DNA of 19,313 nt from Cyclobacteriaceae bacterium (GCA_025455225.1 JALOMY010000014.1:1-19313), one strand, 5' to 3'; numbered from the stretch's first letter, positions 1 through 7,763 are shown. Notes: generated from the letters alone by a model not told the origin. Program-made: numbers and translations.

Positions 1-1128
1 CTCTTCTAAATTTTCAGTTTTCTTTTGGTAGATGACTTCTAATTTTTGGGTTTCGGTTGATATCGCATTTATTTTATTAATAATGTTTTTTTGTTCTTCA
101 AGAGATTTTGGAAACACAATTTTTATACTTGTGAGGTTACTATTATAAAGCCTTGATATTGTAGCACCTTTAGATGGTTGCCAGTCACAAAATTCATAAA
201 AAACATAGAGGTAATCATTCAAAACTTGCTTTTCATCATTATCAATCCAAACAATGTTCGAATCTTGAAAAAAAGCTGGTTCACCATCATATCGAACACG
301 TCTACCTATAGTGCCTGAAGCAGATATAAGAATGTCTCCTTTTTTTGGAAAAGAATATTTAGTGCGAAACTCATTATATATCTCTTTAGAGATGTATGCG
401 TCTGGTGTTTTGCCAAAAGTGCCAATTTTATAAAATGGAATATCACCAGTTGACGAAGTTTGGTTTTTTAATATTCTTTTGCACATTGAAGGTCGTCCAA
501 TATCCCCCAATGTCTTCTCTTCCCACCCCTCACCTTTATTTTCAAACACCCGTTGTAAACAACTCTCAAAAAGTTCTTTGGCGTTATTAAGGTTTTGCTC
601 GGCATTGGCTTTTGCCTTGGATATGGCAGCAAAGGCTTCCTCTAATATAGAAACGATGCGTTTTTGTTCGGGAAGTGGTGGATAAGTAACATCAACCCTT
701 TTTACAAGGTCGCCACTTATATTTTTTACAATTGCACCTGCACCAAGAGATTGAATTTGTTCTTGAACATTGGGTGAAGTAAGCAAATGATAGAAATAAT
801 CTTTGTCGATAAAATCAGGTAATCTAAAAACAAACCAACCGTCATGAATGTAACCATCTGTTTTCATGATGTATGGCTTACCAAAAGACATTGAATTTGA
901 TAAAATAAAATCTCCTTCTCTTACATATCTCGATTTCTTAGAACCCTCTTTTGTTATTTTTTCCTTTGTTGAATAAATGTACTTATCTACTCCTTTTGTA
1001 TCGCCTATTTTAATCCAATTAACACCATCAGGTCTATCTGTAAGATATTTCTCTATTGGTCGTGGCGAACTTCCACGCTCAACGATGCAAACTTCTCCCA
1101 ATTTTTTTCTTTCCCAATCCTTCTTCAT
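1..1128 (-). CDS. hsdS: Type I restriction-modification specificity subunit HsdS, 3' end cut by the window edge
   Basis: This is the DNA-recognition subunit of a type I restriction-modification complex; it sets the bipartite target of HsdM (and HsdR). I translated the frame by hand: 376 codons are open from the ATG at 1128 to base 1. The layout is the usual HsdS one: target-recognition domain 1 (about residues 1-150), a conserved helical spacer starting at YPPLPEQKRIVSILEEAF (149-166), target-recognition domain 2 (about 200-340), and a second spacer (FPKSLEEQKNIINKI, 339-353) that is cut by the edge. Few residues should be missing, since the family is usually about 380-450 residues long. The ATG overlaps the hsdM stop as ATGA, so the two are translationally coupled. 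hsdR is not seen and probably lies further left. Confidence 0.92.
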   Translation of the reverse strand, partial: MKKDWERKKLGEVCIVERGSSPRPIEKYLTDRPDGVNWIKIGDTKGVDKYIYSTKEKITKEGSKKSRYVREGDFILSNSMSFGKPYIMKTDGYIHDGWFVFRLPDFIDKDYFYHLLTSPNVQEQIQSLGAGAIVKNISGDLVKRVDVTYPPLPEQKRIVSILEEAFAAISKAKANAEQNLNNAKELFESCLQRVFENKGEGWEEKTLGDIGRPSMCKRILKNQTSSTGDIPFYKIGTFGKTPDAYISKEIYNEFRTKYSFPKKGDILISASGTIGRRVRYDGEPAFFQDSNIVWIDNDEKQVLNDYLYVFYEFCDWQPSKGATISRLYNSNLTSIKIVFPKSLEEQKNIINKINAISTETQKLEVIYQKKTENLEE

Positions 1129-2579
1129 ATCAATTCCAAGATTGAGTTTAAAACTTCAGCACTCTCTTCATCTAATGCTTTCATTTCATCTAAAATCTCT
1201 TGGGGCTGGCGCAAAGCAATCTCTTCTTTCTTATTGGGGTTCTTGGCACTTAAATCATAATTAGTTGGGTCAACATCTTTGACGTTAATAGTCCACGAGT
1301 TTTCACTCTCTAACTTTGTCTTTTGCAACTTTACAAAATCAGCCAAATCATTTTCGTTAAGTGCATTGGTCTTCCCCAAGTTTCTATCCAAGTTCAACTG
1401 GTAATACCAGACCTTCTTCGTAGCACTACCTTTCTCAAAAAACAATACCACTGTTTTTACACCAGCACCTGTAAATGTGCCAGCAGGTAAATCAAGCACC
1501 GTATGTAGGTTGCAATTTTCCAGCAGTAGTTTCCTCAAACTGATTGAAGCATTGTCTGTATTGCTCAGGAATGTGTTCTTAATTACCACACCTGCCTTGC
1601 CTCCAGCTTTCAGAATTTTTATAAAGTGTTGTAAGAATAGCGAAGCAGTTTCGCTTGTCTTTATCGGGAAATTCTGTTGTACTTCAGCACGTTCTTTCCC
1701 GCCAAAAGGTGGGTTTGCTAAAACCACATCATAACGATCTTTCTCTTGTATGTCTGCAAGGTTTTCTGCAAGCGTATTGGTATGAATAATATTGGGTGCT
1801 TCTACACCATGCAAAATCATATTCATGATACCGATGATGTACGCCAGAGATTTTTTCTCCTTACCGTAGAAAGTCTTTTTCTGAAGTATCTCTGTTTCTT
1901 TTGAAGTAAGACTCTTGCTTGATTTCAAATAGTCAAATGCTTCACATAAGAAACCTGCACTACCTGCTGCACCATCGTATATCTTTTCACCAATCTTTGG
2001 GTCAACCACTTTGATAATGGTCTTAATTAATGGTCTTGGGGTATAATACTCACCACCATTGCGACCCGCATTACCCATGTTCTGAATCTTACCTTCATAC
2101 AGGTGACTCATTTCATGCTTCTCGGCATGAGTTCTGAACCGAAGCTGGTCTATCAGGTTAATAACTTCACGCAGGTTGTAACCGCTTTGAATCTTGTTTT
2201 TTAGTTCAGAGAATATCTCACCAATCTTATATTGAATGGTATCGGCACTTTCGGCATCGGTCTTAAATTTCTTCAGGTATGGAAATAGTTTGTGGTCTAC
2301 AAAGTCTTTAAGGTCGTCTCCCGTTAAGGCTTTGTGGTGGTCGAGTTTACCGTCTTTGGTTTTAGGCGTTGCCCAAACATTCCATTGGAATTCTTTTGCA
2401 ATGATGTTGGTGTATGCTTTACCCGTGAGTTCGGCAGCCGTCTTCTTATCCTTTTCTAAATCGTCCAGATACTTCAGGAACAACACCCAAGAAGTCTGTT
2501 CCACATAATCCAGTTCACTACTGCAACCTGCGTCTTTGTGAAGAATATCGTCTACGTTTTTAAAGGTTTGTTCAAACAT
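1125..2579 (-). CDS. hsdM: Type I restriction-modification DNA methyltransferase subunit HsdM
   Basis: This is the N6-adenine methyltransferase subunit, which uses S-adenosylmethionine to methylate the site chosen by HsdS and so protects self DNA. It has 484 residues, normal for the family. Visible blocks: an N-terminal HsdM helical domain (about 1-140), GEYYTPRPLIKTII (176-189), SAM-binding motif I as DGAAGSAGFL (202-211), and catalytic motif IV NPPF (289-292). Motif I differs from the textbook DPAxGxGGF but is a form I recall from other type I HsdM proteins, so I do not read it as inactivated. The start is ATG, with 67 bp separating it from the Rep-like gene upstream; the 3' end overlaps hsdS by 4 bp. 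As cargo of an integrative element it probably serves as both defence and stabilisation. Confidence 0.95.
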   Translation of the reverse strand: MFEQTFKNVDDILHKDAGCSSELDYVEQTSWVLFLKYLDDLEKDKKTAAELTGKAYTNIIAKEFQWNVWATPKTKDGKLDHHKALTGDDLKDFVDHKLFPYLKKFKTDAESADTIQYKIGEIFSELKNKIQSGYNLREVINLIDQLRFRTHAEKHEMSHLYEGKIQNMGNAGRNGGEYYTPRPLIKTIIKVVDPKIGEKIYDGAAGSAGFLCEAFDYLKSSKSLTSKETEILQKKTFYGKEKKSLAYIIGIMNMILHGVEAPNIIHTNTLAENLADIQEKDRYDVVLANPPFGGKERAEVQQNFPIKTSETASLFLQHFIKILKAGGKAGVVIKNTFLSNTDNASISLRKLLLENCNLHTVLDLPAGTFTGAGVKTVVLFFEKGSATKKVWYYQLNLDRNLGKTNALNENDLADFVKLQKTKLESENSWTINVKDVDPTNYDLSAKNPNKKEEIALRQPQEILDEMKALDEESAEVLNSILELI

Positions 2580-2646
2580 CGCTATGCCTTTATAGTTTGT
2601 ATATTAATTTATCAAGATAGGAAAAGAAATCGTCTAAACCGCCAAT

Positions 2647-3648
2647 TTAAGCTGCATTCCGTATTTTCTCCAGCAGTTCATCGAAAAGGTGAAGCTGGTT
2701 ACTAATGTTACTGATGCTGTTTATTCGGATGTTTTTGATCTGCCGTAATCGCATCCTTTTTCGCCTGAAGTTTGACTTTTCAGAATAGAAATGCTTGAAT
2801 ACCAGTTCAACTTCTTTTTCATCATCCTTATGCTTTTCCAACAGCAGGTTTTGATAATAGTCCTGTATGGTATCGAATAACATGAATCCTAATTTTCCTT
2901 CCTTCACATCAATCAGTGAACGGTCAAAGATGGTATTGCATACCTTAACTAAAACCTGTGTTTTAGAATTAAGTACATCCATTAGCTGCAATGAATCAAT
3001 TTCCAGAATCTTCCTTATCATCACACCTGAAGTCAGGTTGTATTCAATTCTGGTTTTACCACGAAAAAAATCTAAGACCTGCTGAGGGTTTTTCAAAGCA
3101 TGAAGAAACGGTCTGTTCGGACTTCGATGTAGTTCATCACCCTTATCGTAAAAAATTAATCGTTCTTTAAAATCACTATCACTCTTCACATCCTTTTTTA
3201 TATCAACTCCATTTTTCTTTTTGATTTTCGCTTCCCATTTTTTTGGGTCAATTACCGCCATTGAGAGAAGGGTCTTAATTGATTCATTCATTGGAAAATC
3301 CACATCTACGGTAACATCCAGTTTATTCACGGTTGAATCGTGAATAATAGAATCAATACTAAGCTGGCAAATTCCCAAATCATTTATTCTGGACAGACAT
3401 TCTGCAATAGTATCACCAGAAATTAGTTTAGGATAATTGTCAAGTAATACTTTACCACTAAACTCAATAGATGCCCAATTGGTATCGGGGTTAACTCTTA
3501 TAACTAATAAGTATGGAGTTTTTGAACTATATGTAAGTTTATTCATGCCATATTTTCTGTTAGTACTATATGTAAATTCAGCAGAACCCAAGGGTATTCT
3601 TATATAGTCACTTTTTGTAATTATTTTCATTCTGTCAAATCTGTTCAT
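2647..3648 (-). CDS. Probable phage/plasmid-type replication initiator-like protein
   Basis: A 333-residue protein with no export signal. Three blocks recur in replication initiators of small phages and plasmids (gpII/X and Rep-like families): an acidic beta-strand KLDVTVDVDF (109-118), RLIFYDKGDEL (163-173), and TRIEYNL (199-205). The C-terminal third is very basic (RRKRMRLRQIKNIR, about 297-310), which fits DNA binding. I see no unambiguous HUH pair, so the exact family is open. If the call is right, the protein would start replication of the excised element. A nested inverted repeat fills the gap just upstream (3673-3732) and could be its target or origin. The ATG at 3648 is chosen; a second Met is at codon 7. 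It could instead be an unrelated DNA-binding protein. Confidence 0.45.
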   Translation of the reverse strand: MNRFDRMKIITKSDYIRIPLGSAEFTYSTNRKYGMNKLTYSSKTPYLLVIRVNPDTNWASIEFSGKVLLDNYPKLISGDTIAECLSRINDLGICQLSIDSIIHDSTVNKLDVTVDVDFPMNESIKTLLSMAVIDPKKWEAKIKKKNGVDIKKDVKSDSDFKERLIFYDKGDELHRSPNRPFLHALKNPQQVLDFFRGKTRIEYNLTSGVMIRKILEIDSLQLMDVLNSKTQVLVKVCNTIFDRSLIDVKEGKLGFMLFDTIQDYYQNLLLEKHKDDEKEVELVFKHFYSEKSNFRRKRMRLRQIKNIRINSISNISNQLHLFDELLEKIRNAA

Positions 3649-3672
3649 TTAAGTTGGACATGTCGAATAAGG

Positions 3673-3732
3673 TTATTTATGGGTGTTGGGGTGTATCAAA
3701 AAAGTCGCTTTTTTGCTCTTGATAATAAATAA
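3673..3732. repeat. Nested inverted repeats filling the gap upstream of the Rep-like gene
   Basis: Three nested arms can be read directly: TTATTTAT (3673-3680) with ATAAATAA (3725-3732); TATCAA (3694-3699) with TTGATA (3719-3724); and a core AAAAAAG-tcg-CTTTTTT (3698-3714), which partly competes with the middle pair. The block spans nearly the whole gap between the DUF5131 stop codon and the Rep-like start. It may be a terminator or attenuator for the minus-strand transcript, or an origin-like site for the neighbouring initiator. The sequence alone does not decide. Confidence 0.5.
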
Positions 3733-4515
3733 CTACACCGCTACACCGATGCCGATTTCTTCTGGCTTGTAAGCCAATGGCATTTGTCTGATTTGAAGTT
3801 CCTTTGGAAATTCTGAAATATCTCCTCCATGTCGGTCACTCAATTTCATCTCCTTTGCTAAGTGTGTTCCAAGCTGCTTGATAAAAATTTGTGTAGTTGG
3901 TGATAGGTCTGCAATCAGCTTCTCGAACCATTCAATCTCACAAGGTCGGTATCTGTATTTACCAGTCTTATTTCCACTTTCGCCTCCGATTATTGCCCAA
4001 TGAATTTGATTCAGGTCGATGTTAAATGATTTTAAATCAATCCGTTCCCACAGGGGTTCAAAGCTGATAAACCTTATCTTGGTTTTTACCTTTAATAAAT
4101 CGTGTATACGATGGATTCCATAAGAACTCCCTACGCTTGTACCGATCCAAACATTATCCCATCCATCACCCCAATCTTCAGGTAGATGTTGATTAATTCT
4201 TTCGGGTCTTTTGGTCAATATTTGAAAAGTGTGTTGAGGACATCTGCGAATAATATCCCATGCTTCGTTTCGATAGCTGTCTATTGCTGGATGAAAAAAG
4301 TCAGTCAATGAAGAAGTAAATATTAATGAAGGCTCTTTCAACTTTAATGGTAAGTTGAAAACAGTCTTAGTGCGGATAACCTGTTTTGCGTCATAGCCAT
4401 ATTTCAAGCTATCCCTGTACATATAGCAGAACTTGCAATCTTCATCTACTTTGTTGCAACCACGAGCAACATTCCATGTTGCGTTTGTCCATTGAATTAA
4501 TGATGTATTTCCCAT
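3733..4515 (-). CDS. DUF5131 family protein (phage Gp37/Gp68, three-Cys-motif protein)
   Basis: A 260-residue protein with the family hallmarks: an N-terminal IQWTNATWN (7-15), then a cysteine cluster C20-x6-C27-x2-C30-Y, and a C-terminal GGESG followed by FIKQLG. The cysteine spacing is radical-SAM-like and suggests metal or Fe-S binding, but no reaction is established for this family as far as I know. Members are common in phages, mobile elements and defence islands, and some are paired with a partner called TcmP. No TcmP-like gene is visible here; the upstream neighbour is the unrecognised 163-residue protein, 8 bp away. The ATG at 4515 sits just before the conserved N-terminus, so the start is firm. 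Confidence 0.85.
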   Translation of the reverse strand: MGNTSLIQWTNATWNVARGCNKVDEDCKFCYMYRDSLKYGYDAKQVIRTKTVFNLPLKLKEPSLIFTSSLTDFFHPAIDSYRNEAWDIIRRCPQHTFQILTKRPERINQHLPEDWGDGWDNVWIGTSVGSSYGIHRIHDLLKVKTKIRFISFEPLWERIDLKSFNIDLNQIHWAIIGGESGNKTGKYRYRPCEIEWFEKLIADLSPTTQIFIKQLGTHLAKEMKLSDRHGGDISEFPKELQIRQMPLAYKPEEIGIGVAV

Positions 4516-4523
4516 AACTATTA

Positions 4524-5015
4524 TTACTGATTAGTTTCTTCTGATTTTAAATTGATAACGTCACTATTTTCTACCTCTTCATACATTCTGAGTATAACAG
4601 ATACATTTTCAGTTGCCTTCTTAAATGCTTCCATTGCTGGTATACCGTATGCATAGTAATTAAATTCGAAAATTGTATCCTCACCATCCCAAACAGTGCT
4701 ATGAGTATTTGAACTGATGATTCTCCAGTTTCTGTCTGGCTCAACTAATTTTGCCAGCTTTAGATTAAAGCGAACCAAGTAATGACACGCACCAGATAAT
4801 GTATAATTGATATATTCTGGAAATCTGCCCTTCTTATCCAAGTACCAGTCACAGGATTCATATAGGAATGGGTATTCACCTTTTTCAAGCCTATGCTTAT
4901 AGCCTCTCACATAGAAAAATCTACTAACATCTGTAGTTAGCGTTTTAATTACCTTTTTATTTCTCAAATGTGGCTTGATGTATTGCCAGCGTTTTTTTAG
5001 GTCGTAGTATTTCAT
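4524..5015 (-). CDS. Hypothetical protein, 163 residues, paired with the HTH and DUF5131 genes
   Basis: I do not recognise this protein. It is soluble-looking, with a basic N-terminal third (KKRWQYIKPHLRNKKVIK, residues 7-24), a central part rich in aromatics with isolated Cys/His (CDWYLDKKGRFPEYINYT; GACHYLVRF), a segment WRIISSNTHSTVWDG, and an acidic C-terminal tail. There is no signal peptide or membrane segment. Its ATG overlaps the stop of the HTH gene as ATGA and its stop is 8 bp before the DUF5131 start, so these three are almost certainly one transcript. Its constant partner may be DUF5131, but that is inference. Confidence 0.7.
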   Translation of the reverse strand: MKYYDLKKRWQYIKPHLRNKKVIKTLTTDVSRFFYVRGYKHRLEKGEYPFLYESCDWYLDKKGRFPEYINYTLSGACHYLVRFNLKLAKLVEPDRNWRIISSNTHSTVWDGEDTIFEFNYYAYGIPAMEAFKKATENVSVILRMYEEVENSDVINLKSEETNQ

Positions 5016-5341
5016 ATTGCGTTACTTTTTCTTGACAGTTTTGATTTAATTCTGATAGCTGAATCAGTTCTATTTGCTTCATTAAGTGACTGCATCACTT
5101 CATTGCGCTCATAAAGAACTCTTCTTCCAATTTTTCGGAAAGGCAAAATGTTGAGTTGGCGATACTTCCGAAGAGTTTTTGTACAGATGTTTAACTCAGT
5201 ACTAATTTGTTTCTCCGAAACAAGTATTGGAGTTTTTGTAGATGATTTTACACAGGCAATTTCTGCCTTGAGATTCTCCATCTCGGTGAACAGCGTATCA
5301 ATCTTATCGATGCTGTCAAAAAGTTTTTTGATTTCTTGCAT
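5012..5341 (-). CDS. Small helix-turn-helix DNA-binding protein (excisionase/MerR-like fold)
   Basis: A 109-residue protein when started at the ATG at 5341. A longer reading from TTG at 5362 adds seven residues and is less likely. An N-terminal amphipathic helix (MQEIKKLFDSIDKIDTLFTE) looks like a short coiled coil for dimerisation. The second half, VSEKQISTELNICTKTLRKY followed by RQLNILPFRKIGRRVLYERNEV, is the winged-helix pattern of the HTH_17/excisionase group found in Bacteroidota integrative elements. It probably acts as recombination directionality factor and/or transcriptional regulator of the element. The start codon sits in the 3' arm of an 8-bp inverted repeat (5338-5360), and a tandem 11-bp motif lies about 60 bp upstream (5402-5423). 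Confidence 0.8.
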   Translation of the reverse strand: MQEIKKLFDSIDKIDTLFTEMENLKAEIACVKSSTKTPILVSEKQISTELNICTKTLRKYRQLNILPFRKIGRRVLYERNEVMQSLNEANRTDSAIRIKSKLSRKSNAI

Positions 5342-5360
5342 AGAATTGTAATTTCTATGC
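5338..5360. repeat. Inverted repeat enclosing the HTH gene's start codon
   Basis: GCATAGAA (5338-5345) and TTCTATGC (5353-5360) are a perfect 8-bp inverted repeat with a 7-nt spacer. Read on the minus strand, the ATG of the HTH gene (5341-5339) lies in the 3' arm. As RNA this could hide the start codon; as DNA it could be an operator for autoregulation. Confidence 0.55.
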
Positions 5361-5401
5361 AAAGATTACTGATGCTTTAGAGCCTAATGGTGATTTGAAA
5401 C

Positions 5402-5423
5402 GGTTGTCGACAGGTTGTCGACA
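5402..5423. repeat. Tandem 11-bp repeat (GGTTGTCGACA twice) upstream of the HTH gene
   Basis: Two perfect, abutting copies of GGTTGTCGACA occupy 5402-5412 and 5413-5423, right after the stop codon of the 297-residue gene. A diverged pair with the same period and same orientation lies upstream of the integrase (7625-7646). The 11-bp period puts both copies on one face of the helix. This suggests recombinase arm sites, directionality-factor sites or operators. Confidence 0.6.
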
Positions 5424-5424
5424 A

Positions 5425-6318
5425 TCATTCTTTTGCGGCTTCTACGTCTCCTTTGATTTTATTATAGAAGTCTTCATACTTCTCAGGTCTACCAGTATAC
5501 CGTTGGGTTGATTTATCCTTACATTCATCAAAAGGATTACCGTCTTCATCACGAAACCAGTAACACCCTTTGGTGTAGTGATTCACTTTCGCATTTTTTG
5601 ATTCGTCAATGAAGCCAAGGTCACTAATCGTTTTCATAAAAAATGACAGCTTATCATAATCAGCATACCACTTTATTGGTTCTGGTTTGATAAAATTAGG
5701 GTTGAACTTGGAAAATATTAATTTCAGGTTATTTGCATTCCCACCAAAATCAACATGAATTAGTTTTTCGCTCTGTAGAGTATTCGTTAACCTTTGTATT
5801 ATTCTATTGTAATCAAATTTTTCGTTGACCCGTATCAATAATTTTGGGTCAAAATTATCTTCCTTGTTTGGGTCGATTTTGGATAAAAGGTCTTTTATCC
5901 ATTGTGCTGCCTTATCTAAAGTATCAAATTGCTTATTGTAAACATCTCTACATAGTTTACATGCCGAAAGTTTAAGTTTTTTTTGGTAACGATCAGATTC
6001 AGACATATACTTTGCGTTAGCTTCGTAGTCTGATATGTAATTCAAATATTCTTCGGCCCTTCTGAAATTGTTGAGTTTTAATATAGATTTTTTTAGAGAG
6101 TTGGATATATCTCTCAAGTCCCTATAATTAAGGGTTTCGCTTACTTCATAAAAATCTTGTAGCATTCCCTCGATCTTTATGGTATAACTTTCAATACTAT
6201 TAGCATCGCTGATGCCATTGGCTAAAGGCGCAAAAACATCGAAAGGAATATCTTCAATGGCTACATATTCCAGCCTGTCTAATTCTGTCAGTAAATTTTG
6301 GATTGATTGGGGTATCAT
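5425..6318 (-). CDS. Hypothetical protein of the integrative element, 297 residues, weakly RteC-like C-terminus
   Basis: I do not recognise this protein firmly. It is soluble, mostly helical, with many Lys/Asn/Asp residues and no signal or membrane segment. Around residues 215-250 the stretch IKWYADYDKLSFFMKTISD followed by LGFID and later GCYWF resembles, by eye only, the C-terminal block of RteC-type proteins that control excision of Bacteroidota conjugative elements. CKLC (about 118-121) is the only Cys pair. It is the first gene after int, 24 bp downstream, as regulatory genes of such elements often are. The ATG at 6318 lies inside a perfect 11-bp hairpin (6307-6338), hinting at translational control. 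Confidence 0.6.
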   Translation of the reverse strand: MIPQSIQNLLTELDRLEYVAIEDIPFDVFAPLANGISDANSIESYTIKIEGMLQDFYEVSETLNYRDLRDISNSLKKSILKLNNFRRAEEYLNYISDYEANAKYMSESDRYQKKLKLSACKLCRDVYNKQFDTLDKAAQWIKDLLSKIDPNKEDNFDPKLLIRVNEKFDYNRIIQRLTNTLQSEKLIHVDFGGNANNLKLIFSKFNPNFIKPEPIKWYADYDKLSFFMKTISDLGFIDESKNAKVNHYTKGCYWFRDEDGNPFDECKDKSTQRYTGRPEKYEDFYNKIKGDVEAAKE

Positions 6319-6338
6319 TTTTTAGTTTGATACCCCAA
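6307..6338. repeat. Perfect 11-bp hairpin between int and the 297-residue gene, overlapping the latter's start codon
   Basis: TTGGGGTATCA (6307-6317) and TGATACCCCAA (6328-6338) are exact reverse complements with a 10-nt A/T-rich loop. On the minus strand the ATG at 6318 starts at the edge of the loop and continues into the 3' arm. It may terminate or attenuate the int transcript, or block translation of the next gene until unfolded. Confidence 0.65.
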
Positions 6339-6342
6339 CCTA

Positions 6343-7560
6343 TTAATTTGAGAGATATTTATCAACCGCTTCGTTAACAGATTTCTTTACAATCTTGGCA
6401 TAAATTTCCGTTTCCTTGATAGATTGATGTCCTAATGTATGTTGAACATAGTGCAGTTCTAACCCTTTGCTCAATGCTTTTGTAGCATACGTGTGACGAC
6501 CTTTGTGACTACTTAAATTGAACGACAAGCCAATTTTTTTACCACAACTTCTAAGGTACTTATTGTAAGAGGAAGTCTCTCTTGAAATAGCATCATCCAA
6601 GATTTCAGGATTAGTCAAGTCTTCTAAACTGTCGTTAAGTATTGGAAAAACGTAGTCATTTGGAGAACACTCTGGAGTTCTCAAATTCTTTATGATTTCC
6701 ATCGCTGGTGCTGGTATCCTAACATTCAACGTTTTGCCAGTCTTGTAGCTAACTTTATTAATAGTGCCATTCTTAATATCAATATGTGTCCATTTTAAAG
6801 TAAGTATGTCGGAGATACGTAATCCGATTCCGTTAATTACAAATTTGAACATGTTTTTATACAACTCATGTTCAGGTGAGGAAGGTTGTAACTTTTCAAA
6901 GTCTTCAATTTGACTTTCGTTCATAAACTTGATATTCTCCTTTGCTTTTGGCTTGGGGATACTAAAAGCGTTATCATTTCGGGGATAATCGTACTTACGA
7001 CAATAGTGTCGGTACAAGGTTTTGAAAAACTTAATTTTACCGAAGACTGTGTCAGGGTTGTTAGTTCCTTTGGACTCCAAATGCTCTTTAAACTCCAATA
7101 CCAATTTTGCATTGACCATGTCCACCTCTATATTTTTCTTAAATTCTTTGAGTTGTTTTAGTTTACACAATCTGTCATCATAAGTTCCAATCTTTCCATT
7201 AGCTTTAAATTTTTCAACGTATCTGTCTGCTTCCTCAAAAAACGATACACGTTCTTCTCCTTTCATTTTTAACAATAATTTTTCCTTTATCTCATTGCCA
7301 TTAAGTCGGCTAAACTCTTCATAGTGAGTTATGATAATCTTGTTTACTGAGGAAAGTTCGTCTTGCAACTTGCCATTTATTTCCTGAGCCAATACTGATT
7401 TATTCTTTACAAGCTGGTTCTTGGCATCCCAATGGTCTTTATGGATTGAAATCGAGGTGGGGATGTAACTGGTGACACCATTTGAAATAATTCGGATGTT
7501 AATTGGGCAAAAGTTCTTTTTATTGACTTTATCCTTACGTAATACTAATCTTGCTTTCAT
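6343..7560 (-). CDS. int: Tyrosine recombinase/integrase of the integrative element
   Basis: This site-specific recombinase would integrate and excise the element through a Tyr-DNA intermediate. It has 405 residues, normal for Bacteroidota elements. Domains: an arm-type DNA-binding domain (about 1-90; RLVLRKDKVN, IRIISNGV, DHWDAKNQLVKN), a core-binding SAM-like domain (about 105-195), and a catalytic domain (about 215-405). The full catalytic set is visible: R248 (GLRISDILTLKW), a Lys at 273 or 276, H352 and R355 (SSHKGRHTYATKAL), H378 (LGHQS) and Y387 (ETEIYAKI). It should therefore be active. It lies outermost on the element, so its upstream side should face the attachment site. Its leader carries a palindrome (7579-7600) and a tandem 11-bp motif (7625-7646). 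The start is the ATG at 7560; no Shine-Dalgarno sequence is visible. Confidence 0.95.
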   Translation of the reverse strand: MKARLVLRKDKVNKKNFCPINIRIISNGVTSYIPTSISIHKDHWDAKNQLVKNKSVLAQEINGKLQDELSSVNKIIITHYEEFSRLNGNEIKEKLLLKMKGEERVSFFEEADRYVEKFKANGKIGTYDDRLCKLKQLKEFKKNIEVDMVNAKLVLEFKEHLESKGTNNPDTVFGKIKFFKTLYRHYCRKYDYPRNDNAFSIPKPKAKENIKFMNESQIEDFEKLQPSSPEHELYKNMFKFVINGIGLRISDILTLKWTHIDIKNGTINKVSYKTGKTLNVRIPAPAMEIIKNLRTPECSPNDYVFPILNDSLEDLTNPEILDDAISRETSSYNKYLRSCGKKIGLSFNLSSHKGRHTYATKALSKGLELHYVQHTLGHQSIKETEIYAKIVKKSVNEAVDKYLSN

Positions 7561-7578
7561 ATTTATATTAATTTTGAG

Positions 7579-7600
7579 CCATCAAAGGTCGGTTTGATGG
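7579..7600. promoter_or_regulatory. Operator-like palindrome in the int leader
   Basis: CCATCAAA (7579-7586) and TTTGATGG (7593-7600) form a perfect 8-bp inverted repeat with a 6-nt spacer, beginning 18 bp before the integrase start codon. The size and place suit a repressor operator or a leader hairpin. Confidence 0.45.
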
Positions 7601-7624
7601 TGATGGTGAATTTCGATTTAGGTG

Positions 7625-7646
7625 GGTTGTCAACGGGTTGTTGACA
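7625..7646. repeat. Tandem 11-bp repeat upstream of int, related to the one at 5402-5423
   Basis: GGTTGTCAACG (7625-7635) and GGTTGTTGACA (7636-7646) abut exactly and match the GGTTGTCGACA pair at 5402-5423 at 9 of 11 and 10 of 11 positions. The shared pattern is GGTTGTYRACR. Both pairs have the same orientation relative to the genes they precede. They are candidates for arm-type integrase sites or operators of the element's HTH protein. Confidence 0.55.
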
Positions 7647-7763
7647 TAGTGAAAAAGGAAAAGGTAAGCGGGGTAAGTTTTCGGGTAAGTCTTTGCTTCC
7701 GCTACGTTCCTTTAGATGGATATTAGGGGATAAGAGAAAGGACTATAAAAAGAAGGAGAGGTA

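Noticed and set aside
1974..1980. HsdM motif I lacking the usual DPAxGxGGF form, suggesting inactivity
   Set aside because: The DGAxGSAGFL form is one I recall from other type I methyltransferases and NPPF is intact.
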